Shown here: piece by piece, positions 1 through 8,501 of the stretch
Layout: each line of letters begins with the position of its first letter
Numbering within the stretch: position 1 is the stretch's first letter
Source of the DNA: Sporocytophaga sp.
Lineage (GTDB): Bacteria > Bacteroidota > Bacteroidia > Cytophagales > Cytophagaceae
DNA length: 64,000 nt
Direction: 5' to 3'
NCBI GenBank assembly: GCA_024707265.1
Contig: JANQAB010000004.1
Coordinates: 124,001 to 188,000 of the forward strand
Position numbers and translations under genes: made by a program
The notes under the pieces: model-generated
What the model saw: only the letters and a program-made list of their open reading frames with translations
Database searches by the model: none
Told to the model about the DNA's origin: nothing

Positions 1-1
1 G

Positions 2-391
2 GTATTTAATACCTTCGCAGGAGGGATTATTTTTTTAAGGGAGCCTGAGGTTATAGAAGAAATCAGGATACTGTTGAAAACAAAATCTAACGAAGTGATA
101 GCATCCGTTGAATATGGTTCAGAGAATAGAAATCAAAGAAATGTAAAGTATAAACCCAATGCAGGTAAAATTGAAAGTACTGAATGGAATATGCTTGGTA
201 TATTTCCTAATTTCAGCAAATATGAAAGATTGATACAAATTGCATTATTAATGCTAATAGGGCGGCATGTAAAAGATATATGTGAAGAATTGCATCGTGA
301 GAGTTGGTTCATGAGGTACGAAAAGGGGTTTACTTTAAATTTATACCTTGATGGTAAACTGGAGAAAAATTTTGATGTAGAAGCAAAATGA
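2..391 (+). CDS. hypothetical protein, C-terminal part only
   Basis: The reading frame is already open at the left edge, so the 5' end lies outside the window. About 129 residues are visible. A TTG at 74 could serve as a start, but the upstream codons in frame read like ordinary protein (FNTFAGGIIFLREPEVIEEI), so I treat this as the tail of a longer gene. The end is charged (LDGKLEKNFDVEAK). I see no signal peptide, membrane segment or catalytic motif and do not recognise the family. A hairpin terminator about 130 bases downstream probably closes the unit. Confidence 0.5.
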   Translation, partial: VFNTFAGGIIFLREPEVIEEIRILLKTKSNEVIASVEYGSENRNQRNVKYKPNAGKIESTEWNMLGIFPNFSKYERLIQIALLMLIGRHVKDICEELHRESWFMRYEKGFTLNLYLDGKLEKNFDVEAK

Positions 392-520
392 CTTCTTCAA
401 TCCTGCGACATATAACACCATAAGAGATTACACTTGAAGTATATAGTCCAATTTCCGAGGACGAGAAATTAAGAAGTAAAAAATGAATTAATAAAAATGG
501 TTATATCCCTATGGGGTATA

Positions 521-553
521 AAAAAAGAGGTTGATTTCTCAACCTCTTTTTTT
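521..553. terminator. bidirectional rho-independent terminator
   Basis: An 8-bp perfect stem (GAGGTTGA / TCAACCTC, 527-534 and 539-546) with a 4-base loop is flanked by A6 on the left and T7 on the right. It can terminate both the rightward partial gene and the leftward LamG gene that ends at 563. Confidence 0.85.
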
Positions 554-562
554 ATAATAAAT

Positions 563-2197
563 CTATTTTTTGATAAACTGTCCTGATGACATTACTTTAT
601 TCTTTTCATTTAATATTGAAATAATATATGTTCCAGGAGTTAATGAAGATATATTGATTCCTTCTTGATTTTTACCTCTTAATTTTTGTTTTCCGTCAAT
701 GGTGGTGATTTCGAAGTTGAAATTTTTCAGGTCATTATCTTTTAAATAAAGCATTGCTCCATCGACCGGATTGGGGTAAACTATGAATTTTCCCTGCTTA
801 TCTTCACCGGAAGAAATTGAAGTAACAACCGTAGATCCATCAGGTTTAGAATTGAATAATAATTTTATTTCACAGTCACTTAATGCTCTGTTATAAATTT
901 TTATATCATCTATGGTACCTTTGAAATAATTCGGATAATCACTCCAGGCCGCACCAATTCTTATATTGCTACCACATTTTACAATCGGAGCAGGAGAAGA
1001 AAGCGTTTTTTCGCTAATTAATTTTCCATCTGCATATAATCTTAAAGTAAGGCTGTCGAAAGTAGAAACTATAAAATGCCAGTCCTCCAGTGGAACAATT
1101 TCAGCGCTGGTATTCGTAGTCCATCCGTTGGGATTGAATTCACAGGCAGTGTTTGCCTTTATAGCTGTTTGAGGCTTATTATGAAATGCCAGTCTTAATA
1201 AATACTGCTCATCAGTAGCATTGTAAAATGAACTTTTGCGAATAATATCCGGCGTATGGGAGACCACAGAGTCTGCTTTAACCCATGCAGCAAGAGTGAT
1301 ATTGGCAGGGTTTAACGAAGGAGCATCAGGGATTTCTATATAATCATCAATACCATCAAAGCTATATGCACTATTAGGATTTCCGAAACGATCGTTGGTA
1401 AGTTCAGGGCCATAAACTATTCCGTGATTTTCGTAGGAACTTTCATCCATTGTACTTCCTGAAAAAGGTAAATGAACAACCAGGGAAAGATCATTTTCAT
1501 GATATAGGGCCTTAATCGCGCATTCATCCAAAGCCTTATTGAAAATTTTTATATCGTCTATTATACCCTTGAAGTAATTCGGATAATCTCTCCAGGCTGT
1601 ACCGATTCTTATATTGCTACCACACTTTACAATCGGAGCAGGTGAAGATAGTTTTTCTTCACTAAGTAATTTTCCGTCTGTATATAACCTTAATGCAAGG
1701 CTGTCGAAAGTAGCAACTATAAAATGCCAGTTTTCCAGAGAAACTTTTACCGGACTGGTATTCGTCGTCCATCCATTGGGATTATATACACAGGTACTAT
1801 TTACCTTAATACATGTCTGAGGCGTATTATAATATGCAAGTCTTAATATATACTGTTCATTAGTAGCATTGGAAAAGATACTTTTACGAATAATATCAGG
1901 TGTTTGAGAAATTATCGAATCTACTTTGACCCATGCAGCAAGCGTAATATTGGCAGGATTTAACGATGGGGCATCAGGAATTTCAATGTAATCATCAATG
2001 CCATCAAAAAGGTATGCCTCATTAGGCTGCCCCAAACGATTTGCAGTTAGCTTTGCTCCATGCACAATTCCATGATTTTTATAAGAACTTATGTCGTTTG
2101 CATTACCTGAAAACGGCAAGTGAAGTACCAGGGAATCCTGAGCATTGGCAATTAAACTGACGAAAACAAAAATAGGAGCTAAAAAATTTTTAATCAT
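563..2197 (-). CDS. secreted protein with two LamG-like domains and a T9SS sorting domain
   Basis: Predicted secreted or cell-surface protein of 544 residues. Residues 1-20 form a signal peptide ending in Ala-Asn-Ala-Gln. Two concanavalin-A/LamG-like jelly-roll domains follow (about 22-237 and 238-450). Each contains FDGIDDYIEIPDAPSLNP and ITLAAWVK, as in LamG_3 family lectin-like domains that often bind glycans. The last ~75 residues carry a type A T9SS sorting domain (FIVYPNPVDG, ending in SSGQFIKK), so export through the Por/T9SS pathway is expected. The two LamG copies are almost identical and lie exactly 648 bp apart. No catalytic domain is present, so an adhesive or carbohydrate-binding role is inferred. 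It is a single-gene unit with a terminator just downstream. Confidence 0.88.
   Translation of the reverse strand: MIKNFLAPIFVFVSLIANAQDSLVLHLPFSGNANDISSYKNHGIVHGAKLTANRLGQPNEAYLFDGIDDYIEIPDAPSLNPANITLAAWVKVDSIISQTPDIIRKSIFSNATNEQYILRLAYYNTPQTCIKVNSTCVYNPNGWTTNTSPVKVSLENWHFIVATFDSLALRLYTDGKLLSEEKLSSPAPIVKCGSNIRIGTAWRDYPNYFKGIIDDIKIFNKALDECAIKALYHENDLSLVVHLPFSGSTMDESSYENHGIVYGPELTNDRFGNPNSAYSFDGIDDYIEIPDAPSLNPANITLAAWVKADSVVSHTPDIIRKSSFYNATDEQYLLRLAFHNKPQTAIKANTACEFNPNGWTTNTSAEIVPLEDWHFIVSTFDSLTLRLYADGKLISEKTLSSPAPIVKCGSNIRIGAAWSDYPNYFKGTIDDIKIYNRALSDCEIKLLFNSKPDGSTVVTSISSGEDKQGKFIVYPNPVDGAMLYLKDNDLKNFNFEITTIDGKQKLRGKNQEGINISSLTPGTYIISILNEKNKVMSSGQFIKK
849..2134 (-). repeat. internal tandem duplication (two ~648-bp LamG units)
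   Basis: The two LamG-coding halves of the gene at 563-2197 are near-copies in the same orientation, offset by 648 bases (216 codons). Equivalent stretches appear at about 966-1172 and 1614-1820, and the longest identical protein run spans the DDYIEIPDAPSLNP motif. The boundaries given are approximate. Confidence 0.8.
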
Positions 2198-2880
2198 ACT
2201 CGTTTATATTAGATTTTTGAATAAAATATAATAAATATAGGAAAAATACATATAAGCTCAACGGTGATTTTTATAAAAAATATAATTTAAAACGATGAGT
2301 GATTAGTTGTGTACGAAGATTTGATTTCAATAAGTATAATCATGGTGGCGAGCAATTTTTAGGATTTGTTCATGTGTAATTGCTTGTATATCTGTAGAGT
2401 TCGTGGTATTGATAAGTACTTACTCTAAATGTTTTCGGTGTCAATAAATAACTCCTCTCAAATCTATGGCATCAGAAAAGGCACATGTTTCTGCTTCATG
2501 CAAAAATAATCGTTCGGTTACAATTCCTCAAAATTTGACATTATATGGAAGGCAGTTTTATATTGTCGGATCATTTGCAGAATAACGGATAAGGAAATTC
2601 TGTAATTCAATCAATGAATAATTTTCATGAAGCCAAGAAGTTCATGGTCGAAAAACATCGAACCTATGTTGGTAAAAGAAAGAAAATAGATTTGATCAAA
2701 GCAACTAAGGTAATTGATAACTAGGGAAAAGGAGAGAACTGCACAGACGTGATATTTAGCTCTTGTCTTGTTCTTTATCAAAACAGATTTAGATTAAAAT
2801 TTTTATTTAATTTTACAATGTACTATTTGATTTATAAAAGGATTAACTTTAAATTATTGATAAGACTTAAAATAATATAT
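2198..2880. other. long intergenic stretch with two tiny unrecognised ORFs
   Basis: No convincing gene lies here. Two short plus-strand ORFs read smoothly: 2466-2585 (39 aa, beginning MASEKAHVSAS and ending YIVGSFAE) and 2614-2724 (36 aa, beginning MNNFHEAKKFMVEKH, basic). They sit in different frames and could be fragments of one decayed gene or mobile element, but I recognise neither. The area just before 2881 is very AT-rich and probably carries the promoter of the TPR gene. Confidence 0.3.
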
Positions 2881-3759
2881 ATGAAATATTTTCTGGTCCT
2901 GATTTTTAGTGTTGTTTCCATCTCTTTTGCACAAGGACAAACCTTAGCCGAAAAGATTGCTATAATGGCATGTACGTATTTGGATTCAATTAATAATTAT
3001 AATGTTCTCCTGGATAGTATTGAGTCCAGTATTGTTTCCGCAACTACAATATTAATCTTGGAAGGAGCTCCTGAAGAAACAAAGGTAATAGGCTCAGTAG
3101 AGGGAATCAGAGAAACCTTAAAAGCAGCAAATGAAATTCTACCTGTCCATTGTGATAATGTCAGGAGATTGATTATTAAGGAAAAAAGAAGGAAATTTTA
3201 TAAAAGGTCTTCCAGCTATGCTGCCAATAAACATTATGATAAAGGAAATAGCCTTATGGAAAAAGGTGATTATCAGGATGCCATAAAGGAATTTAAACTG
3301 GCCGTGAAGCTGGATAATAATTTCGTATATGCCATTGATCATATAGCGGTATGTTATCGTCGTTTGGGAGAATATAAAACAGCTATTAAGTATTACAATA
3401 AATCTCTTGATATTTTCCCGGAAGGAGATATCGCCATAATGAATATTGCAGCTACCTATTCCTTTATTAAAGATGATAACAATTCAATAAAAAACTATAG
3501 ACTGCTTAAATACTTATATCCGGACAATCCTGAGGGGTACTATGGACTTGCTAAAATGCTGTCTGTAAATGGTGATGATGAAGAAGCATTGGATAATCTA
3601 TTTACAGCTCATAAACTTTATCTAGAATCTAATTCAGAATACCTAAAAGATAGTAAGCTGCTCATGAAATATCTCATATCAAAATTAAAATCTTTGAATA
3701 AAATGGATTTGGTTGAAAAAAAGGCAAAAGAGCATAATGTTGTGATTAATGAAGAATGA
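2881..3759 (+). CDS. secreted tetratricopeptide-repeat protein
   Basis: I place the start at ATG 2881 because it opens a clear signal peptide (MKYFLVLIFSVVSISFA, then QGQ). A longer GTG frame from 2749 would bury this signal. The mature part begins with a helical region (TLAEKIAIMACTYLD). From about residue 115 it carries four TPR units, recognisable by patterns such as GNSLMEKGDYQDAIKEFKLA and AVCYRRLGEYKTAIKYYNK. TPRs are protein-protein interaction scaffolds. The partner and pathway are unknown. The product is probably periplasmic, since there is no lipobox and no T9SS domain. Confidence 0.8.
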   Translation: MKYFLVLIFSVVSISFAQGQTLAEKIAIMACTYLDSINNYNVLLDSIESSIVSATTILILEGAPEETKVIGSVEGIRETLKAANEILPVHCDNVRRLIIKEKRRKFYKRSSSYAANKHYDKGNSLMEKGDYQDAIKEFKLAVKLDNNFVYAIDHIAVCYRRLGEYKTAIKYYNKSLDIFPEGDIAIMNIAATYSFIKDDNNSIKNYRLLKYLYPDNPEGYYGLAKMLSVNGDDEEALDNLFTAHKLYLESNSEYLKDSKLLMKYLISKLKSLNKMDLVEKKAKEHNVVINEE

Positions 3760-3787
3760 ATTGCCTGGTAAATAGTGATGTATATCA

Positions 3788-4041
3788 ATGGAAAGAGACA
3801 TCATAGACTACTTGATTAATTATTATTTTCATCTATTGCCTCCAGACCTTATTTCAAAGTTGCGGCACCTTATCTGCAGAAAGAAGAGTTTGAAGAAGAA
3901 AATAATAAAGTTGCAGGAATACTAATGAATCATTATAAGGATAAAATAGTTTTCAATAATCGTTCTAAATATAAAAAGTTAGTACGTACACCATATGCGA
4001 GGCAATGCAGATATTGCGGACAGCACAGGGGACGGAACTAG
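3788..4041 (+). pseudogene. decayed small zinc-ribbon-like protein
   Basis: Two overlapping frames each read as protein. ATG 3788 begins MERDIIDYLINYYFHLLPP, and after a shift near 3830-3845 another frame reads on to KIVFNNRSKYKKLVRTPYARQ followed by CRYCG and a stop at 4041. Together they resemble small Bacteroidota proteins with an N-terminal helical part and a C-terminal 'CPKCxxLARTPxAxQCxxCG' knuckle, but this is from memory. Here the first CxxC has become RSKY, the middle seems shortened and the tail after CRYCG is scrambled. It is most likely a non-functional remnant. Confidence 0.45.
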
Positions 4042-4115
4042 CAATTGTAACAGAATCCCATGGGGCTTCATACTGGAAGGATTAAAATTTGAGGAACACT
4101 AAAGAAAGGAAAAAA

Positions 4116-4556
4116 GTGATTTATAAAGTAGAGAACTCAGAGTATAAAGAGTTAATTTCTGTTTGGGAATCTTCTGTGAAAGCAACACATCATTTTTTAA
4201 AGATGGAAGATTTTAGTTTTTATAAAGAACTTATTCCAGGTTTTTTTGATAATGTAACTTTACATTGTGTGAAAAATGAAAAATCTCAGATTGTTGGATT
4301 TGTCGGGACTAGTGATGATAATTTAGAGATGTTGTTTGTTACTGCAAACGAAATTGGAAAAGGCATTGGCAAAAAGCTTTTATTATTTGCGATAGAAAAA
4401 CTTAACGTGACAAAAGTTGATGTCAATAAAGATAATATTGAAGCAGTCGGCTTTTATAATCATTGCGGTTTTACGATAACATCCGTTTCTGATTTAGATG
4501 GGTTTGGAAAACCCTATCCGATTTTGCATATGGAATTACCAAGCCAACAAGATTAG
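4116..4556 (+). CDS. GNAT family N-acetyltransferase (YjaB-like)
   Basis: About 146 residues, close to the length of E. coli YjaB. The order of motifs matches that subfamily: WESSVKATHHFL near the N-terminus, the acetyl-CoA pyrophosphate-binding loop (V.ANEIGKGIGKKLL, about residues 85-100), then VDVNKDNIEAVGFYNHCGF and a GKPYPILHMEL end like DLGKPYPLL in YjaB. It should transfer acetyl from acetyl-CoA to an amine. The substrate is unknown. The start is uncertain: GTG 4116 sits behind an AG-rich stretch (AAAGAAAGG), while TTG 4089 would add nine residues. No co-directional gene is tightly coupled to it. Confidence 0.8.
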   Translation: MIYKVENSEYKELISVWESSVKATHHFLKMEDFSFYKELIPGFFDNVTLHCVKNEKSQIVGFVGTSDDNLEMLFVTANEIGKGIGKKLLLFAIEKLNVTKVDVNKDNIEAVGFYNHCGFTITSVSDLDGFGKPYPILHMELPSQQD

Positions 4557-4695
4557 TATTGCGGTAAAAGGAGTTTTCTTTTATCAGTCACTTACGAGTA
4601 ATGATGCGAATTGGAAGATTTTTTTCAAAGCGATTGAGTTATATAACTTGAATTAGCTGAATATAATTCGTTTATTAAAATTGATTTAGAAATGT

Positions 4696-5319
4696 ATGTG
4701 GCATTCGTTTAAAAAGCTTTTATCAGGATTTATTATCATCGATGAAAATATATTTGACTCTGCAAACCTATTTTTTAAAGAGCACAAGATTTCTAAAGGT
4801 GATTTTTTTGTTAGAGAGGGTAATGTATGCAATCAATTGGCTTATGTATATCAAGGTATATTGCGATCATTTTATATAAATGAAAAAGGAGAGGATATCA
4901 CTTATTGTTTCTGCGCAGACAACGATATGGAAACTTCTTTTAAGAGCTTTTTACTGGGAGAGCCTTCTGCTATTTCTATACAGGCTTTAGAAGATACTTC
5001 ATTGCTTGTGATTGATAAAAATGATTTGCAACATTTGTTTAATACACATCTGTTCTGGAGTGAGATAGGAAGGTTATTGACTGAACAGGAATATCTGAAA
5101 ATGGAATTACATGCATCTGCCATCAAGAATGAATCAGCTAAGGAAAAGTATATAAGGCTGAAACAAGAGCGCCCAATGCTACTACAAAAGGTTCCCTTGC
5201 ATTATATCGCGTCTTATCTGGGAATCAGTAACAGACATCTGACACGTCTTCGAAAAGAAATTCTGATAGAAAAAAAGTATAAAAGAAGGACATTTGTCCT
5301 GGAATCATTTTTAGCGTAG
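4696..5319 (+). CDS. Crp/Fnr-family transcriptional regulator
   Basis: 207 residues. Residues ~25-120 form a cyclic-nucleotide-binding beta-barrel like those of Crp/Fnr proteins (KGDFFVREGNVCNQLAYVYQGILRSFYI). A long dimerisation helix follows, then a C-terminal winged-helix region (LHYIASYLGISNRHLTRLRKEI, about 170-191) typical of the short Bacteroidota Crp-like regulators. The lack of a canonical PRxR phosphate-binding cassette suggests it may not bind cAMP. It lies 31 bases upstream of an alpha/beta-hydrolase gene in the same direction, so the two are probably co-transcribed and the regulator may control the hydrolase. Confidence 0.82.
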   Translation: MWHSFKKLLSGFIIIDENIFDSANLFFKEHKISKGDFFVREGNVCNQLAYVYQGILRSFYINEKGEDITYCFCADNDMETSFKSFLLGEPSAISIQALEDTSLLVIDKNDLQHLFNTHLFWSEIGRLLTEQEYLKMELHASAIKNESAKEKYIRLKQERPMLLQKVPLHYIASYLGISNRHLTRLRKEILIEKKYKRRTFVLESFLA

Positions 5320-5350
5320 TGCTTTTATTTGAAAAAATAAAAGCAGAGAA

Positions 5351-6247
5351 ATGATTTCTTTTACAGAATATTCAGAAAATTTAAAAACCGCACCTATAGG
5401 CAAAGGCTTGTCTTATTGGGAAAAAGGACAGGGGCAGACATTGATTTTTTTACATGGGGCTTTGGCCAATGGTTATACCTGGAGAAAGGTGTTACCAGAG
5501 TTGAGTAAATATTATAGATGCATTGTTCCGCATCTTCCACTGGGCGGGCATCAGATACCAATTAGAGAAAATATTGATTTAAGTCCCATCGGCATAGCTC
5601 ATATAATTAAGGATTTGATGGATTATAAACAGATAAAGTCCTGTACGATCATTGCGAATGATACCGGAGGAGCTTATGCACAAGTATTCGCGTCTTATTA
5701 TCCAGGGAAAGTTGTAGGGATGGTATTATCAAACTGTGAAGGGGCAGATGTTTTTCCTCCTCCTTCTTTTGCTTATTTGCGTTATGCTGTTCGTGTTCCT
5801 TTCTTTTTATCACTCATGAGTATGTCTTTAAGAGTTAAAGGTATTTTGAAACATCCTTTAATGTTTGGAAAGTTATCTCTATCTGTAACTACCGAGGAGT
5901 TAAGGCGTGGATATTTTGCGTCATTCATACAAAACAGTGCCATCAGAAAAGATTTTAAAAAAGCAGTTAAATACTGGCATCCATCTTTTACCCTTATGGC
6001 AGCACAAAAACTCAGAACATTTCAAGTTCCTGTCCTTATTGTGTGGGGCAATAGGGATATAGCATTGTTCCCAAAGCAACAAATGCAAAAGCTGTTAAAA
6101 GTTTTTCCCAACGCTCAATGGATTGAAATTAACCACTCCAAAACTTATATACAGGAAGATGCACCTGAACAATTAACCCATGTAATTAAGCAATACATGA
6201 ACGGTAAGTCAGATTCGGAAGGAAAAGAAATAAAGCCCCAGGTCTGA
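5351..6247 (+). CDS. alpha/beta-fold hydrolase, catalytic His position replaced
   Basis: 298 residues with a complete alpha/beta-hydrolase core: oxyanion motif FLHGA (33-37), nucleophile elbow ANDTGG with Asp104 at the nucleophile position as in haloalkane dehalogenases and epoxide hydrolases, and the late acid region VWGNRDIALFP. In relatives with the ending 'GHFxQED' the catalytic His comes just before the hydrophobic-Q-E-D motif. Here the text is NHSKTYIQED, with Thr265 in that place and His262 three residues earlier. The substrate is unknown. It follows the Crp-like gene by 31 bases and ends before a strong terminator, so the pair forms a two-gene operon. Confidence 0.8.
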   Translation: MISFTEYSENLKTAPIGKGLSYWEKGQGQTLIFLHGALANGYTWRKVLPELSKYYRCIVPHLPLGGHQIPIRENIDLSPIGIAHIIKDLMDYKQIKSCTIIANDTGGAYAQVFASYYPGKVVGMVLSNCEGADVFPPPSFAYLRYAVRVPFFLSLMSMSLRVKGILKHPLMFGKLSLSVTTEELRRGYFASFIQNSAIRKDFKKAVKYWHPSFTLMAAQKLRTFQVPVLIVWGNRDIALFPKQQMQKLLKVFPNAQWIEINHSKTYIQEDAPEQLTHVIKQYMNGKSDSEGKEIKPQV

Positions 6248-6292
6248 TAATTCATGACTTATGACAAAGCAGAAATATGATGAGTTGTTAGT

Positions 6293-6334
6293 AACAAAAA
6301 AGATCTGAATATTTATGTTCAGATCTTTTTTGTT
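6293..6334. terminator. strong bidirectional terminator
   Basis: A perfect 17-bp stem (6293-6309 with 6318-6334) centred on AAGATCTGAA / TTCAGATCTT has A6 and T6 runs inside its arms, so it works in both directions. It separates the rightward hydrolase from the leftward T9SS gene ending at 6375. Confidence 0.9.
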
Positions 6335-6374
6335 ATTGAGTTATGATTGTTGATAAGATTATTGGTGATGCATA

Positions 6375-8174
6375 TTATTCTATGATAACTTTTAAGCTTT
6401 CTGAATTCCCATTTTGTGTTGCATGTATCACATGTAACCCTTTATTTAAAGCAGTGATAGGAGTCTCTGCTTTATAAGAAGAATTTGAATATACCAATTG
6501 ACCAACTGAATTATAGATTTTTACATCATAGTAGCCAGAACCAGACAATGTAAATATATCTGAAGCCGGATTCGGATAAGCCTTAAGCGAAGTTCCTGAA
6601 TAGTTTGAAATCACCGGAGTTGTAATACCTGGTTTTATTTCTTCTTTATCACCGCTTTCGTTAGAAGTAATATACACTGAAGAATTTAAATTATTACCGT
6701 TAATAGTTGTACGGGCAGCGGGTAGTGTGATTGTGCATTGAGCAAGTACGGATGGTGATGCAGTTTCAGAAAAATATACTGTTAACTGATTGGTATTATT
6801 TCCCGATATCACAGAACCACCCCAGACAATCCAAGAATAAGTAGCTCCGCTATACACAGGTGCAGTAAATGTATAATATCCCTTACCAAGTGCAGGAGCC
6901 GATTGCCAGAAAATATCAAAATCCTTGTTTTTTACATTTACTGTAAATAGTGTGCTGTCATTAGTGCAATCCGGATTTGTAGCAGCGATGTAATAGGTGC
7001 CGGGAGTTAAGTTGTTCCCGGAGACCGGAGCTGTCAATGCGGCGTCTGAATAGAAGTCCATCACCGTACCTGCATGTACAGATGTAAAGTTGTCAACGTA
7101 TAACTTTTTAAATACATCCTTACTGAACACGTCATTGAATCCATAGTAATCACCTTCAACAATATAATTTACAGTAGTGCCAAAATTATTTTTAGTAAGT
7201 ATAAGATCTGTAGTAATTAATTTAGTAGGTACTTTTAAAGTAGGCATGTAAGTGTAATCTGTGCACATCCCTAAAGCAACATTTGGCTGATAAGTTATTA
7301 GGATCTGAGGGTAACGACTTGTTTTATCAACCAATTGGGTCATGTCCATAGCAGCAGGATCAAAAGGCTCTCCTGGGCCTCCTAATAAACTTTTATTAAT
7401 AAAAGTCATTTGTGAAAGATCTGAAGAAGTTGCTACATGATTATCCAGGTATACATAAGGGGTAATGTCTACTACTTCATCTCTGCATAGAGATGGCATA
7501 TCTTTAATTTCCAGTTTAAGACAAGGAGATTCATTTACTATTACATAAATACTGTCATAGTAATAATCAGTAGGGTCGCACACGGCAACCTGTACCCTGA
7601 TTTTATATTTTCCTTTACCCACAATTGACCAGATTAAATTAGTACCTATCGGAGCTTCGGTTCCTATAGATTCGTCTGTGAAGAGAATACGTTCATTTAA
7701 ACTGGTCAAGTCTTTGCCACTGCTGAAAAAGGTGAATTTTGCAAAGAAGTCAGGAGTAAAGTTTACAGTAGCTCCTTTATCCACCGTGTATGTGATAGTA
7801 TCCACACTGAACATGGATGTTGGAGGTGTGATCAGATACAGAAAAATCTGAATGCCCCCGCGATGCATATTGGTGGCATTCATCTTTTTAATAAATACAC
7901 TTGGATAATCACTGTAATGAATATTTGTTAATTCATCAGTTGTAATGACAGATCCTTCGAGACGGAACATTTTATACATGCTTACATCGTCATTCGGGTC
8001 ATTGAGATCACGGATTTCTGCAATTTTGAAAATATCTTCTAATGTTATAATAGAATCAACACAGGAAGAAAGTCCGGCTGGCTTATCTGCTACAACATAG
8101 GTGTCCGTTGTTTGAGCATTAAGACTGGAAGAAAGAAGTATAGCAGAAAGAAAAGTAAGTAAATATTTTTTCAT
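6375..8174 (-). CDS. secreted multidomain protein with T9SS sorting domain
   Basis: 599 residues. A signal peptide (MKKYLLTFLSAILLSSSLNA) precedes a long beta-rich body without recognisable enzymatic motifs. Late segments resemble immunoglobulin/PKD-like modules (APVYSGATYSWIVWGGSVIS and ILAQCTITLPAA-type strands, about 435-490). The last ~75 residues form a type A T9SS sorting domain (LKAYPNPASDIFTLSG, ending ESLKVIIE). It is expected on the cell surface or in the medium. The function is not predictable beyond a structural or adhesive role. It is a single-gene unit with a shared terminator downstream. About 315 bases upstream (8175-8489) hold no convincing gene. Confidence 0.82.
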   Translation of the reverse strand: MKKYLLTFLSAILLSSSLNAQTTDTYVVADKPAGLSSCVDSIITLEDIFKIAEIRDLNDPNDDVSMYKMFRLEGSVITTDELTNIHYSDYPSVFIKKMNATNMHRGGIQIFLYLITPPTSMFSVDTITYTVDKGATVNFTPDFFAKFTFFSSGKDLTSLNERILFTDESIGTEAPIGTNLIWSIVGKGKYKIRVQVAVCDPTDYYYDSIYVIVNESPCLKLEIKDMPSLCRDEVVDITPYVYLDNHVATSSDLSQMTFINKSLLGGPGEPFDPAAMDMTQLVDKTSRYPQILITYQPNVALGMCTDYTYMPTLKVPTKLITTDLILTKNNFGTTVNYIVEGDYYGFNDVFSKDVFKKLYVDNFTSVHAGTVMDFYSDAALTAPVSGNNLTPGTYYIAATNPDCTNDSTLFTVNVKNKDFDIFWQSAPALGKGYYTFTAPVYSGATYSWIVWGGSVISGNNTNQLTVYFSETASPSVLAQCTITLPAARTTINGNNLNSSVYITSNESGDKEEIKPGITTPVISNYSGTSLKAYPNPASDIFTLSGSGYYDVKIYNSVGQLVYSNSSYKAETPITALNKGLHVIHATQNGNSESLKVIIE

Positions 8175-8501
8175 ACAAAAAGGGATAGGTGAAAAACACT
8201 CAAAACGATTCTAAATATACGGGTTTAAAAAACTAAAAGTTGAAAATTAAGCCTTTATAGAAGTTTTTAATTGTGAATCCGGTGAATTATAGTGTGTTGC
8301 AGTTGTTGCTTATTTTTGTAAAAGAGCATATTTGCTTCCTTGATCTGTGAAGCCTTAGCAGTTTATTTATTAGATACGCAAATCGAATCCTGATATATAA
8401 AGTCAGGTAAATATTTGATCAAAAGATTGAAATGGATAATTTAGAAGAGGCAAATATAGCAATGAAAGTTTGGATGGAGTTTAAAATGAATGATGGAGTA
8501 T

